This document shows positions 25,869-36,132 of a stretch of 37,498 bases of DNA, in pieces. The position numbers and the translations under genes were made by a program. The DNA lies in NCBI GenBank assembly GCA_001781435.1, contig MFLV01000010.1:1-37498 (forward strand), written 5' to 3'. How positions within the stretch are numbered: position 1 is the stretch's first letter; the number at the start of each line of letters is the position of its first letter. This DNA is from Candidatus Kaiserbacteria bacterium RIFCSPLOWO2_01_FULL_51_21. Lineage in GTDB: Bacteria > Patescibacteriota > Minisyncoccia > Phycocordibacterales > 2-01-FULL-51-21. The notes under the pieces are model-generated. The model had not been told where the DNA came from. It worked only from the letters and a program-made list of their open reading frames with translations, and ran no database searches.

Positions 25869-26040
25869 ATTGAAAGTATACTCCACTCAGAAACCAATGG
25901 AAACAACGGTCTTTGTGCGATGGACCTATGGGAGCCGGTCACAAGTTCGCGCGTGCTCGCGCGCCTCGCGACAGCGCCTCGAAGCCGAACTCCTGCGACC
26001 TGCGACTCCCCACACCCCAAGCTTTGCTTGAGAACCCTAG

Positions 26041-26111
26041 TGGACCTGCGGGGAGTCGCACCCCGGACTCGTCCATGCCATGGACGCGTGTTACTGCTAT
26101 ACCACAGGCCC
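26041..26111 (-). tRNA. tRNA-Ala (anticodon GGC)
   Basis: GGGCCTG...CAGGTCCA acceptor with G3:U70; anticodon stem-loop CGTCC ATGGCAT GGACG; T-arm present. Confidence 0.93.
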
Positions 26112-26114
26112 GCT

Positions 26115-26333
26115 CTACAATTTCTGAATTTCTTTTAAATCGTGGTCGGGCAAATACAAAATCAGAAGTCCTATTATGATTCCGCCAAGGGCAGTCCAAA
26201 TATGACTACCTCCGAGAAATGCCATATCGAATGCATCGAGAACATACCAAATACCTCGCCAGATGAGCACCAGGCCGATAATGATACCCATATTGCGGGT
26301 AAAATAGGAAAGGGTAAGTGTTTCGTTTCTCAT
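26115..26333 (-). CDS. Small two-TM membrane protein between two tRNA-Ala genes
   Basis: 72 aa MRNETLTLSYFTRNMGIIIGLVLIWRGIWYVLDAFDMAFLGGSHIWTALGGIIIGLLILYLPDHDLKEIQKL; stop codon 3 nt before tRNA-Ala(GGC). Confidence 0.7.
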   Translation of the reverse strand: MRNETLTLSYFTRNMGIIIGLVLIWRGIWYVLDAFDMAFLGGSHIWTALGGIIIGLLILYLPDHDLKEIQKL

Positions 26334-26355
26334 GCCTAACTATTGTACTTCTTTT

Positions 26356-26426
26356 TGGACCTAGGCGGAATCGGACCGCCGTTTCGGCAATGCGAATGCC
26401 GTGTTCTGCCACTAAACTATAGGCCC
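26356..26426 (-). tRNA. tRNA-Ala (anticodon CGC)
   Basis: GGGCCTA...TAGGTCCA acceptor with G3:U70; anticodon stem-loop CGGCA TTCGCAT TGCCG. Confidence 0.92.
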
Positions 26427-26551
26427 GAACTGACAATCAACAACTTACAATAACTCTGGGATAGAGTCTACTTGTGTGGGCAAACGACTATTATTTCCCC
26501 ATAGTGTGGGAGTATACTGTTGTTACAAGTGTTACCTGCATGCAATCGCCG

Positions 26552-27568
26552 ATGAAAAGAAATCTCGTTCTTCTTGCTGTAGCTCTTTTGATAGCTTTTG
26601 GTGGCTACACGTATTGGCAGTCAACACAATCGCTCACCAAGCTCACCTATCCGACCGCAATCGGCGCTTCCGCTGAGATCGTTATCAAGATAATGAAGTT
26701 TTACGGCATTGACCGAAAACATGGTCTTGACGTGGAACCAATTGCACTTAATCCAACCGAGCTCGAGCGGCAGGAATTTAGCGGTGAACTTGAGGGGATA
26801 CTCATTATGTCACCATTAAGTGCGGCGCGCCTTACTCTCGAAGGACGCCCGATGAAAATTCTCGCTCCTCTAACGTATATGCCCTATTCGATTGCCGTAC
26901 GTACGGATTCCTCTATCGCTACCCTCTCTGATCTCAAGGGCAAAAAAGTCGGGATATTGCCGAAAGTCGTTGATGCCTATAAATCAATTGCGATAATTTT
27001 CCGGTCAGCCGGCATCGACCCGGATCGCGACCTCTTAAGCGCGTATGGCTCAATTCCGGAAATGATCGCGCTTCTTGCTGAGGGCGAGGTAGATGCCACA
27101 CTTGTTTCCTACCCTGGCGCTGCGGGACTTTTCGCTTCCGGCCAATATGCAAGCATCGCTAAACTTGAAAAGCTTTGGGAGACCAATGAAGGAGGCCTCC
27201 CTCACCCTTTTATCTTTCATACCGTATTTGCAGACTGGTATGAACAACCTCAGAACCGTGATACTGCGAGGCGCTTTTTCGACGCCTATTTTGAAACCAT
27301 TGAACTTATGCGCACACGCCCGGAAGTCATGACCGAAGATACAAACCCGTCCATCAAGGAATACTTGGAGCGAAATAATTTGACTTCTGAGACTGCAAAA
27401 CAAATTGTCCGTAACGAAATGACGGCATTTCTGCCGGTAAATTGGAGCGACCGAGACGTCGTCGCCATCGAGCATCTTTTTGATATTGCGGAGAAATTCG
27501 GTTATCTGCCGCAAAGTGCCCCGAAGGATATTATTGTCTCTCCGTCTGAATTTAAAGCCTCTTTATAG
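26552..27568 (+). CDS. ABC-type substrate-binding protein, NMT1/THI5-like
   Basis: Signal-like N-terminus MKRNLVLLAVALLIAFGGYTYW; LSDLKGKKVGILPKVVDAYKSIAIIFRSAGIDPDRD, LLAEGEVDATLVSYP. Confidence 0.8.
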   Translation: MKRNLVLLAVALLIAFGGYTYWQSTQSLTKLTYPTAIGASAEIVIKIMKFYGIDRKHGLDVEPIALNPTELERQEFSGELEGILIMSPLSAARLTLEGRPMKILAPLTYMPYSIAVRTDSSIATLSDLKGKKVGILPKVVDAYKSIAIIFRSAGIDPDRDLLSAYGSIPEMIALLAEGEVDATLVSYPGAAGLFASGQYASIAKLEKLWETNEGGLPHPFIFHTVFADWYEQPQNRDTARRFFDAYFETIELMRTRPEVMTEDTNPSIKEYLERNNLTSETAKQIVRNEMTAFLPVNWSDRDVVAIEHLFDIAEKFGYLPQSAPKDIIVSPSEFKASL

Positions 27569-27576
27569 AGAAACGT

Positions 27577-28395
27577 ATGGCAAAAAAAATTCTCATTGTT
27601 GAAGACGAGACGACGCTTCTCGACCTTATGCAAACCCATCTCGGAGGTGCGGGATACGATGTCCGAGCGGCTGTGGACGGGGAGGAGGGTCTGAGGCTCA
27701 TAAAAGAGTGGCATCCGGACCTCGTGCTTTTAGATTTTCTTTTGCCCGCAAAAAATGGAATTGAAGTCCTAGAGTCACTCCAGAAAGAAGGCAACAAAAC
27801 GCCGGTTCTTGTCGTCTCTAACTCTGGAAACGAGATGGAGGTTGAGAAGATCCTTGCTCTTGGCGCCCGCGATTACTTGGTAAAAGCAAACTTCACGCCG
27901 GACGAAGTGCTGGCAAAAGTGGAAGAGGTCCTTGGTCTGCCACGCCGCTCTACTCATCGTCGGCAAAAAACTCATGAGGCGCCGCCACCCTCTCCATTAG
28001 AGGGAGGGGAGACTCAATCAAAAACCGATATTGTGCTTATCGAGGACGACCGTTTTCTTCAGGAACTTCTCAAGAAAAAACTTACTTCAGAAAAACTGTC
28101 GGTAAAAACCTCTTACGACGGAGAAGAGGGACTCCGGCTTGTCCGTGAATCACAGCCAACGCTTATTTTGCTCGACCTCCTGCTTCCCGGAATGGACGGG
28201 TTCGAATTCTTGAGCATTGCCAAGCAAGAACCGGCCATCAAAGATATTCCGGTTGTCATACTAAGCAACCTCGGTCAGCGTGAAGAAATCAACCGCGCAA
28301 TGGAACTTGGTGCCGCCGACTTCCTCATCAAATCGAACTTCGCGCCGGACGAAATCTTAAAGAAGGTCAGACCGATGCTCGAAAAAAAATCCTGA
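27577..28395 (+). CDS. Tandem response-regulator receiver (REC-REC) protein without output domain
   Basis: KILIVEDETTLLDLM...LVLLDFLLPAKNGIEVLE...YLVKANF and IVLIEDDRFLQELL...LILLDLLLPGMDGFEFL...FLIKSNF. Confidence 0.92.
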   Translation: MAKKILIVEDETTLLDLMQTHLGGAGYDVRAAVDGEEGLRLIKEWHPDLVLLDFLLPAKNGIEVLESLQKEGNKTPVLVVSNSGNEMEVEKILALGARDYLVKANFTPDEVLAKVEEVLGLPRRSTHRRQKTHEAPPPSPLEGGETQSKTDIVLIEDDRFLQELLKKKLTSEKLSVKTSYDGEEGLRLVRESQPTLILLDLLLPGMDGFEFLSIAKQEPAIKDIPVVILSNLGQREEINRAMELGAADFLIKSNFAPDEILKKVRPMLEKKS

Positions 28396-28400
28396 ACTAA

Positions 28401-28663
28401 TCGGGGCGCCAAAAATCGAACTCGGTCTCACAATTTGTTGCTCACAAATTCCACGGAAGTGCTGAGCACTTCCGATTTATTCCATTTTCGGGGTGGGGAG
28501 AATCGAACTCCCGTCTCACAAATTTCTTATCGAAATTTCCACGGATGTGCGGGGCACATCCGGTTCACTTCATATTCGGGGCGCCGAGAATCGAACTCGG
28601 ATCTTACAATTCGCTGCTCGCGAATTCCACGGAAGCACCCCATGCTTCCGATTCACTCCGCCT
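28401..28663 (-). ncRNA. Tandem array of three tRNA-like units (87/88/88 nt) without acceptor 5' strand, 3' of tRNA-Pro
   Basis: Units 28576-28663, 28488-28575 and 28401-28487 each read: spacer, hairpin 1, CGTGG, hairpin 2, GTRAGA, T-arm with TTCGATT loop, CRCCCCGA. Minus-strand poly-T at 28382-28389 follows. Confidence 0.85.
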
Positions 28664-28734
28664 TCGGGGTGGGGAGAATCGAACTCCCGTCTCACGAACC
28701 CGAATCGTGTATACTGCCGCTGTACTACACCCCG
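28664..28734 (-). tRNA. tRNA-Pro (anticodon CGG)
   Basis: CGGGGTG...CACCCCGA acceptor (C1:G72, typical of tRNA-Pro); anticodon stem-loop CACGA TTCGGGT TCGTG; T-arm GGGAG TTCGATT CTCCC. Confidence 0.93.
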
Positions 28735-28771
28735 AAGCCAGAGTGAATCCCAAATCGTGCCTGCCCCGTTG

Positions 28772-28791
28772 CCTGCCTGCCAGCAGGCAGG
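28772..28791. repeat. REP-like palindrome CCTGCCTGC-CA-GCAGGCAGG
   Basis: Perfect 9-bp arms between the divergent tRNA-Pro and tRNA-Val genes; TATAAT at 28795-28800 precedes tRNA-Val. Confidence 0.75.
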
Positions 28792-28806
28792 TACTATAAT
28801 CGTGCC

Positions 28807-28880
28807 GCGCGCGTAGCTCAGTCGGTTAGAGCGTACGCTTCACACGCGTAAGGTCTCTGGTTCGATCCCAGACGCGCGCA
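28807..28880 (+). tRNA. tRNA-Val (anticodon CAC)
   Basis: GCGCGCG...CGCGCGCA acceptor; D-arm GCTCAGTCGGTTAGAGC; anticodon stem-loop TACGC TTCACAC GCGTA; T-arm TCTGG TTCGATC CCAGA. Confidence 0.96.
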
Positions 28881-28916
28881 AAGCATCCTTACTCTTACAT
28901 AAAATTACAAAAGGTA

Positions 28917-28944
28917 GAAGCGTCGGCCCGAAGGACGACGCTTC
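28917..28944 (-). terminator. Stem-loop terminator
   Basis: GAAGCGTCG...CGACGCTTC followed on the minus strand by TACCTTTTGT. Confidence 0.6.
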
Positions 28945-28967
28945 CGTGAAGAACGGTGGAGGAAACC

Positions 28968-29378
28968 CTAAGGCGACCTCCATGGCATCTCGTACCTTTC
29001 GGCCAGAGTGCCGTTGAACACGCGTTGGAGCTCCCGATCGGCAGCCCGAGCCAAGTCGGTGTTGTCGCGGCTTTCGAAGCACATGACAACTTCGTAGTGC
29101 ACCTGGCGACGCTTGAGGTAAGTGCCGCCAGAGCAATGCGATTCGCCAAGGTCTGCGTGGAGGTTCGTCGTGTCGTCCGGATAGGGCTTAAAGCCGAAAT
29201 ACTGGACGTTCACGCCGGACGCCCGAAGCGCCTCGACAAAGGCCGTGATAGCACCTTCTGCGATCGTTATAGGCCCGCGGCAATCGTGGAGGTCAGTAGA
29301 GATGCGGACTCCTCCGTACTCCACCGTTGGAACAATTCCGGCTGCGCTTTCCGCAACCTCAAGAGCAGGTTTTTCCAT
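28968..29378 (-). CDS. Hypothetical protein
   Basis: MEKPALEVAESAAGIVPTVEYGGVRISTDLHDCRGPITIAEGAITAFVEALRASGVNVQYFGFKPYPDDTTNLHAD...; AAGGGG upstream. Longer start 29426 possible. Confidence 0.6.
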   Translation of the reverse strand: MEKPALEVAESAAGIVPTVEYGGVRISTDLHDCRGPITIAEGAITAFVEALRASGVNVQYFGFKPYPDDTTNLHADLGESHCSGGTYLKRRQVHYEVVMCFESRDNTDLARAADRELQRVFNGTLAERYEMPWRSP

Positions 29379-29547
29379 CTCATGACACCCCTTCTTGTGC
29401 AAGGTCGCGGAAAAGCTCCGCTGCAATTGAGTATAAAACCATCTCGCGAGAATGCAATAGTATTTGACGCCTTGTCAAAGAAAACTGTGTATAACTCACC
29501 GTGGCGTTTTTAGCGCCGCGGGCGGAAAAAACAAAAACTTTTTGCGT

Positions 29548-29784
29548 TTACAAAAGTACGGTGACTTTTTCGCGGGAGACTTCGAGAATCCCTTTTTCGA
29601 CGGAAAAATTTTCTTCGCCTCCTTCAGTGCGAACGGTAATCGTTCCCTGCCGAAGCGGCGTTACAAGTGGCATATGTTTAGCAAGCACGGTGAGCTCCCC
29701 CGCAGAGCCGGGAAGCGTTACCGATTTCGCATCGCCGTGAAAAAGCACGTCAGAGAGCGTCGTGATTGTGAGCGAAAAAGTCAT
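29548..29784 (-). CDS. atpC: ATP synthase F1 epsilon subunit
   Basis: MTFSLTITTLSDVLFHGDAKSVTLPGSAGELTVLAKHMPLVTPLRQGTITVRTEGGEENFSVEKGILEVSREKVTVLL; last gene of the operon. Confidence 0.92.
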   Translation of the reverse strand: MTFSLTITTLSDVLFHGDAKSVTLPGSAGELTVLAKHMPLVTPLRQGTITVRTEGGEENFSVEKGILEVSREKVTVLL

Positions 29785-29818
29785 AGGTTTTTAAATTATT
29801 ACGATATATCGTAATAAA

Positions 29819-32112
<2,294 letters not shown>

Positions 32113-32124
32113 GTTAGTACTGGA

Positions 32125-33672
32125 TTACGCCATCGCTTTAAAAAAGGATTCAATAGCTTGCTTGAGTTCTGTTTCTGTATCTGCCGCCAAATCCCCTGTT
32201 TCAGCAATTTTCTGAAGCACTTTTGCGTGATTGTTCTCAAGATAAGTGAGCAATCGTTTTTCCGTTTCGGAAATTTTGAGAAGTGGTGTTTTGTCGAAAA
32301 AGCCGTTGACGCCCGCGTAGATGGAGGCGACTTGCTGGGCCAAGGGAAGCGGCTCGTATTTATTTTGCGTCAGAAGCGCCGAGAGCCGCTCGCCCTTTTC
32401 GATGCGCTCGCGCGTTTGCGCGTCGAGGTCGCTCGAAAATTGCATAAAAGCTTCGAGTTCGCGGAATTGCGCAAGCTCGAGTTTGATACGGCCGGCGACT
32501 TTTTTCATCGCCTTGGTTTGCGCGGCGGAACCGACACGTGACACCGAGATACCGATGTTTAACGCCGGTTTCATTCCCTTGTTGAAAAGATCGGTGTCGA
32601 GGAAAATCTGGCCATCCGTGATTGAAATAACGTTCGTCGGGATGTAGGCGGAGACGTCGCCCTCCTGTGTCTCAATAATCGGAAGCGCGGTGAGAGATCC
32701 GCCGCCTCGCTCTGGAGAAAGTTTTGCCGCCCGCTCCAGAAGCCGTGAATGGAGATAAAAAATATCGCCCGGATACGCTTCGCGTCCCGGCGGACGGCGC
32801 AGAAGAAGGGAGAGCTGCCGATATGCAACCGCGTGTTTGGAGAGGTCGTCATAAATCACCAAAGCATCCTTTCCTTTTTCCATAAAGTATTCTCCAATGG
32901 TCGCACCGGCGAAGGGAGCGAGAAACTGCAGAGCGGCACTTTCTGCCGCGGAAGCGGTAACGATGATTGAGTATGAAAGCGCTCCGCGTGTTGCAAGTTC
33001 ATGCACCAAGCGAGCCGTCTTTGACTCCTTCTGCCCAATGGCAACATAGATGCAAATAGGGCGTGTGGCTTCCGGTATGGATTTTTGATTGAGAATGGTA
33101 TCGATTGTGATCGTCGTTTTCCCTGTACCGCGGTCTCCGATGATGAGTTCGCGCTGCCCGCGACCTATGGGGATGGTCGCGTCAATTGCCTTGATGCCGG
33201 TCTGGAGCGGCGTATTAACGGGAGCGCGATCAATAACCCCGTAGGCAATACGCTCAAGCGGCCGCTCAACCCCCTCTGCGATGTCCCCTTTTCCGTCCAG
33301 GGGCTCGCCAAGCGCGGAGACAACGCGACCAAGCATCCCATCGGAAACAGGAATTGAAAGCACCCTCCCAAGGCGCTTCACTTTCATTCCTTCGGTGACT
33401 CGGGAGCCTTCGCCTAAAATAACGGCCTTCACCGTCTCTTCCTCGAGATTCAAAAGCATGCCAAAAAGCGTCTCTTTTTGCGCAAGCGCCGATTCCAGAC
33501 TCTTGCCACTCGACTCGTCAAATTGAATCATCTCCATCATGCCTGCCTTCCCAAGCCCTTCAATGGTAGCAACCCCGTCCCCAACAGAAATAACGGTGCC
33601 GACTTCTTCTTCAATCGGCTGTGGCTGAAACGCCTCGAGCTCTTTTTTTATTTTTTCAACAATGGTTTGCAT
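32125..33672 (-). CDS. atpA: ATP synthase F1 alpha subunit
   Basis: GDRGTGKTTITIDTILNQK, IYVAIGQKESKTARLVHELATRGAL, YPGDIFYLHSRLLERAAKLS. Confidence 0.98.
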   Translation of the reverse strand: MQTIVEKIKKELEAFQPQPIEEEVGTVISVGDGVATIEGLGKAGMMEMIQFDESSGKSLESALAQKETLFGMLLNLEEETVKAVILGEGSRVTEGMKVKRLGRVLSIPVSDGMLGRVVSALGEPLDGKGDIAEGVERPLERIAYGVIDRAPVNTPLQTGIKAIDATIPIGRGQRELIIGDRGTGKTTITIDTILNQKSIPEATRPICIYVAIGQKESKTARLVHELATRGALSYSIIVTASAAESAALQFLAPFAGATIGEYFMEKGKDALVIYDDLSKHAVAYRQLSLLLRRPPGREAYPGDIFYLHSRLLERAAKLSPERGGGSLTALPIIETQEGDVSAYIPTNVISITDGQIFLDTDLFNKGMKPALNIGISVSRVGSAAQTKAMKKVAGRIKLELAQFRELEAFMQFSSDLDAQTRERIEKGERLSALLTQNKYEPLPLAQQVASIYAGVNGFFDKTPLLKISETEKRLLTYLENNHAKVLQKIAETGDLAADTETELKQAIESFFKAMA

Positions 33673-33677
33673 CCTGG

Positions 33678-34064
33678 TTACTGCACAAGAATTTTTTGAT
33701 AGAGCTCTCGGAGCGCGCGCTTTCCGCTTGCGTCTATTCGGCGATGTTGTGTTTCAAGCACAAACCCCGAAGCAAGGGTTGGGTCGGCTACCGCGCGCAG
33801 AGTATACTCTTTTGGAAGCATCTCTCCATACTGCTCAAGTATTTCTTTTTGTGAAGCGCCGCTTACCGTTCGCATTGTTACGATACTTGCCCTTTCTCTC
33901 TTTATGAGTTCAAGAGTACATGCGCGCATAATTGCCGGAAGCAATTTCTGATGTCCGCGAAGCCTCAAAACCTCCTTCAAACGCACCAGTATGCCTTTGA
34001 GATCCCTCTCTTCTTTGCCCGCTAAAACCCCCGCGAGTGCTTGTGCATAATAGGTAGGTCTCAT
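33678..34064 (-). CDS. atpH: ATP synthase F1 delta subunit
   Basis: Position between b and alpha; TMRTVSGASQKEILEQY...ADPTLASGFVLETQHRRIDASGKRALRELYQKI. Confidence 0.88.
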   Translation of the reverse strand: MRPTYYAQALAGVLAGKEERDLKGILVRLKEVLRLRGHQKLLPAIMRACTLELIKRERASIVTMRTVSGASQKEILEQYGEMLPKEYTLRAVADPTLASGFVLETQHRRIDASGKRALRELYQKILVQ

Positions 34065-34507
34065 GCTGATTTGCGAATGATTTTTTCCGCCGCCAAAACA
34101 GCAAGACGCGCAATCTCCTCATGGCTTTCCTCGAGCGCTTTCTTTTTAAGAAGGCTCGCTTCGTGCTCGGCGGCGGCAGTAAGGGCGCGATGCTCTTTTT
34201 CTGCCTCTGCGACAATTTCCTCTCTCTGTTTTGCCCCATGCCTCTTTCCTTCCTCGACAAGGGCGTCTGCCTCGCGAATTGCGCGGTTGCGCTTCTCTGC
34301 CGCATCCGACTGCGCTTCCCCTAGCTGTATTTTGGCCGCCTCAGCATTACGCACTCCTTCAGCTATGTTCCCCCGGCGCTCGTCAATGAGTTTGAATACA
34401 GGCTTATAGAGAAAGCGCTTCAGAAGCAAAAGCAAAATGACAAAGTTGACGATTTGAAACGCCAAAAGCCGCCAATCAATGCCGAAGACGCCGATAATCT
34501 GCTCCAT
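34061..34507 (-). CDS. atpF: ATP synthase Fo b subunit
   Basis: N-terminal TM IDWRLLAFQIVNFVILLLLLKRFLYKPVFKLIDERR then a long Ala/Glu-rich helix. Confidence 0.94.
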   Translation of the reverse strand: MEQIIGVFGIDWRLLAFQIVNFVILLLLLKRFLYKPVFKLIDERRGNIAEGVRNAEAAKIQLGEAQSDAAEKRNRAIREADALVEEGKRHGAKQREEIVAEAEKEHRALTAAAEHEASLLKKKALEESHEEIARLAVLAAEKIIRKSA

Positions 34508-34624
34508 CCCGTTAGAGGTAGGACGCGCACCTAAGAGAGCGCGTTCCTACTGCAGAGTTAGGTTGAATGTATTCGACCTTAGTCATAGCGACAAATGTTG
34601 TGGGTCCGCGACCTCTAACGGGAT
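34506..34624 (-). repeat. Family A inverted-repeat element, copy 2 (119 bp), between atpE and atpF
   Basis: Terminal repeats ATCCCGTTAGAGGT/ACCTCTAACGGGAT identical to copies 1 and 3; internal sequence nearly identical to copy 1. Confidence 0.93.
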
Positions 34625-34646
34625 CCATGAGCGCGAAGAAGAAGCC

Positions 34647-34895
<249 letters not shown>

Positions 34896-34917
34896 CTAAT
34901 AAATACTGCGCATGAGG

Positions 34918-35664
34918 TTAGTGCATTTCGGTAACCGCTATCTTGATGAAGAAGAGCGTGAGAAGGGCAAAAATCGCCGCTTGTATCACGCCAACCGCCA
35001 CTTCAAACGCCATGAGCGGCACCGGCAGCACGATCGGGATAAGCGCCGCGAGAAGCCCGAGCATCACTTCCCCCGCAAAAATGTTGCCGAACAGCCGAAA
35101 TGAAAAGGAAAAAAGCCGGGCAATCTCCGAAAAGAGGTCGATGACGCCGATCGCAAACCCGATCGGTGATTTCAGATTAACAAATTTAGAACCGTACTTC
35201 AAGACGCCGAGCACCGCGACCCCGGCAAACTCGATCATGATAAACGCCACGATTGCCAAGGCAAGCGTGAAGTTAAGGTCAGTCGCTGTCGCTCGAAGGA
35301 GCGGCACAAAGACCTCTTTTCCCCCTTCGGCATGATAGAAGCCGACGCTCCCGAATCCCGGCAGGAACGCCAAAAGATTGCCGAAAAGGATGACAATAAA
35401 AATACTTGCGATGAGGGGAAAATAGCGCTTCGCCAAATCGTGACTTTCGAGCACCCCGGCTACATATTCGTAAACGTCGCCGACAACCATTTCCCAAAGC
35501 ATCTGGATACGTCCGGGTATAAGGCGAAGACGCCGTCCCGCTAGAATTGCGGCGCCGGCGACAAGCAAGGAAACGACCACAGTCGTTATGAGTGCGTTTG
35601 TCACGGGAATACCAAAAAATATTCCCAGTGTTTCGGCCTTGAGGACTATGTGAATACCTTCCAT
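34918..35664 (-). CDS. atpB: ATP synthase Fo a subunit
   Basis: LFSEIARLFSFSFRLFGNIFAGEVMLGLLAALIP, VGVIQAAIFALLTLFFIKIAV. Start at MEGIHIVLK. Confidence 0.96.
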   Translation of the reverse strand: MEGIHIVLKAETLGIFFGIPVTNALITTVVVSLLVAGAAILAGRRLRLIPGRIQMLWEMVVGDVYEYVAGVLESHDLAKRYFPLIASIFIVILFGNLLAFLPGFGSVGFYHAEGGKEVFVPLLRATATDLNFTLALAIVAFIMIEFAGVAVLGVLKYGSKFVNLKSPIGFAIGVIDLFSEIARLFSFSFRLFGNIFAGEVMLGLLAALIPIVLPVPLMAFEVAVGVIQAAIFALLTLFFIKIAVTEMH

Positions 35665-35782
35665 CCCGTTAGAGGTAGGACGCGCACCCAAAGAAGCACG
35701 TTCCTACTTATAGAATTAGATTGAATGTATTCGACCTTATTCATAGCGACAGTTGTTGCGGGTCCGCGACCTCTAACGGGAT
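35663..35782 (-). repeat. Family A inverted-repeat element, copy 3 (120 bp), upstream of atpB
   Basis: Same 14-bp terminal inverted repeats; internal sequence diverged but alignable to copies 1 and 2. Confidence 0.92.
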
Positions 35783-35909
35783 CCATCCATACGAATATAC
35801 TATAGCCAGCAAAATTCCGCGACTCTGTATCTAAACGCACAGACTACCCATTGTATAAAGAGAGAAAACGGTTTATATAATAAGAAGAGGCAGAACCAGG
35901 GGACGGCCG

Positions 35910-36086
35910 ATGAAAAAAGACGAGAAGTCTAATGATCCTCTCGTTGAAGAATACCTCGAAGAGTGTAAGCGAGACCGAGAGGCACGCAAGTTCGTCTCTG
36001 ACAAGCAGCAAAAAGAAAAGAAAAGGAGGCGAAAATTGCGTAACAGGTTTCGGAGGTTTCGGAAATTTTTAGCGCCATCTCGATAG
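35910..36086 (+). CDS. Small basic protein, 58 aa
   Basis: Manual translation MKKDEKSNDPLVEEYLEECKRDREARKFVSDKQQKEKKRRRKLRNRFRRFRKFLAPSR; upstream TATAAT with TTGTAT about 17 nt before it; terminator downstream. Below the ORF-track size cutoff. Confidence 0.55.
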   Translation: MKKDEKSNDPLVEEYLEECKRDREARKFVSDKQQKEKKRRRKLRNRFRRFRKFLAPSR

Positions 36087-36092
36087 CAGTGA

Positions 36093-36132
36093 CACCCGGC
36101 TGGAGTAATTTCCGAGCCGGGTGCTTGTTTTT
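36093..36132 (+). terminator. Intrinsic terminator
   Basis: CACCCGGCT...AGCCGGGTG followed by CTTGTTTTTT. Confidence 0.85.

Noticed and set aside
25913-26179. 88-aa and 72-aa plus-strand ORFs over tRNA-Ala(GGC)
   Set aside because: They run antisense through the tRNA and have no coding support.
28401-28734. Possible CRISPR array (regular 88-nt period)
   Set aside because: The repeated parts are tRNA T-arm/acceptor sequence and paired hairpins, the variable parts covary within each unit, and no cas genes are present.
28435-28816. Plus-strand ORFs (84-107 aa, e.g. GRIELPSHKFLIEIS..., GAENRTRILQ...) across the tRNA-Pro array
   Set aside because: They are antisense translations of the tRNA and tRNA-like units; the repetitive peptides come from TTCGATTCTCCCC T-arm sequence.
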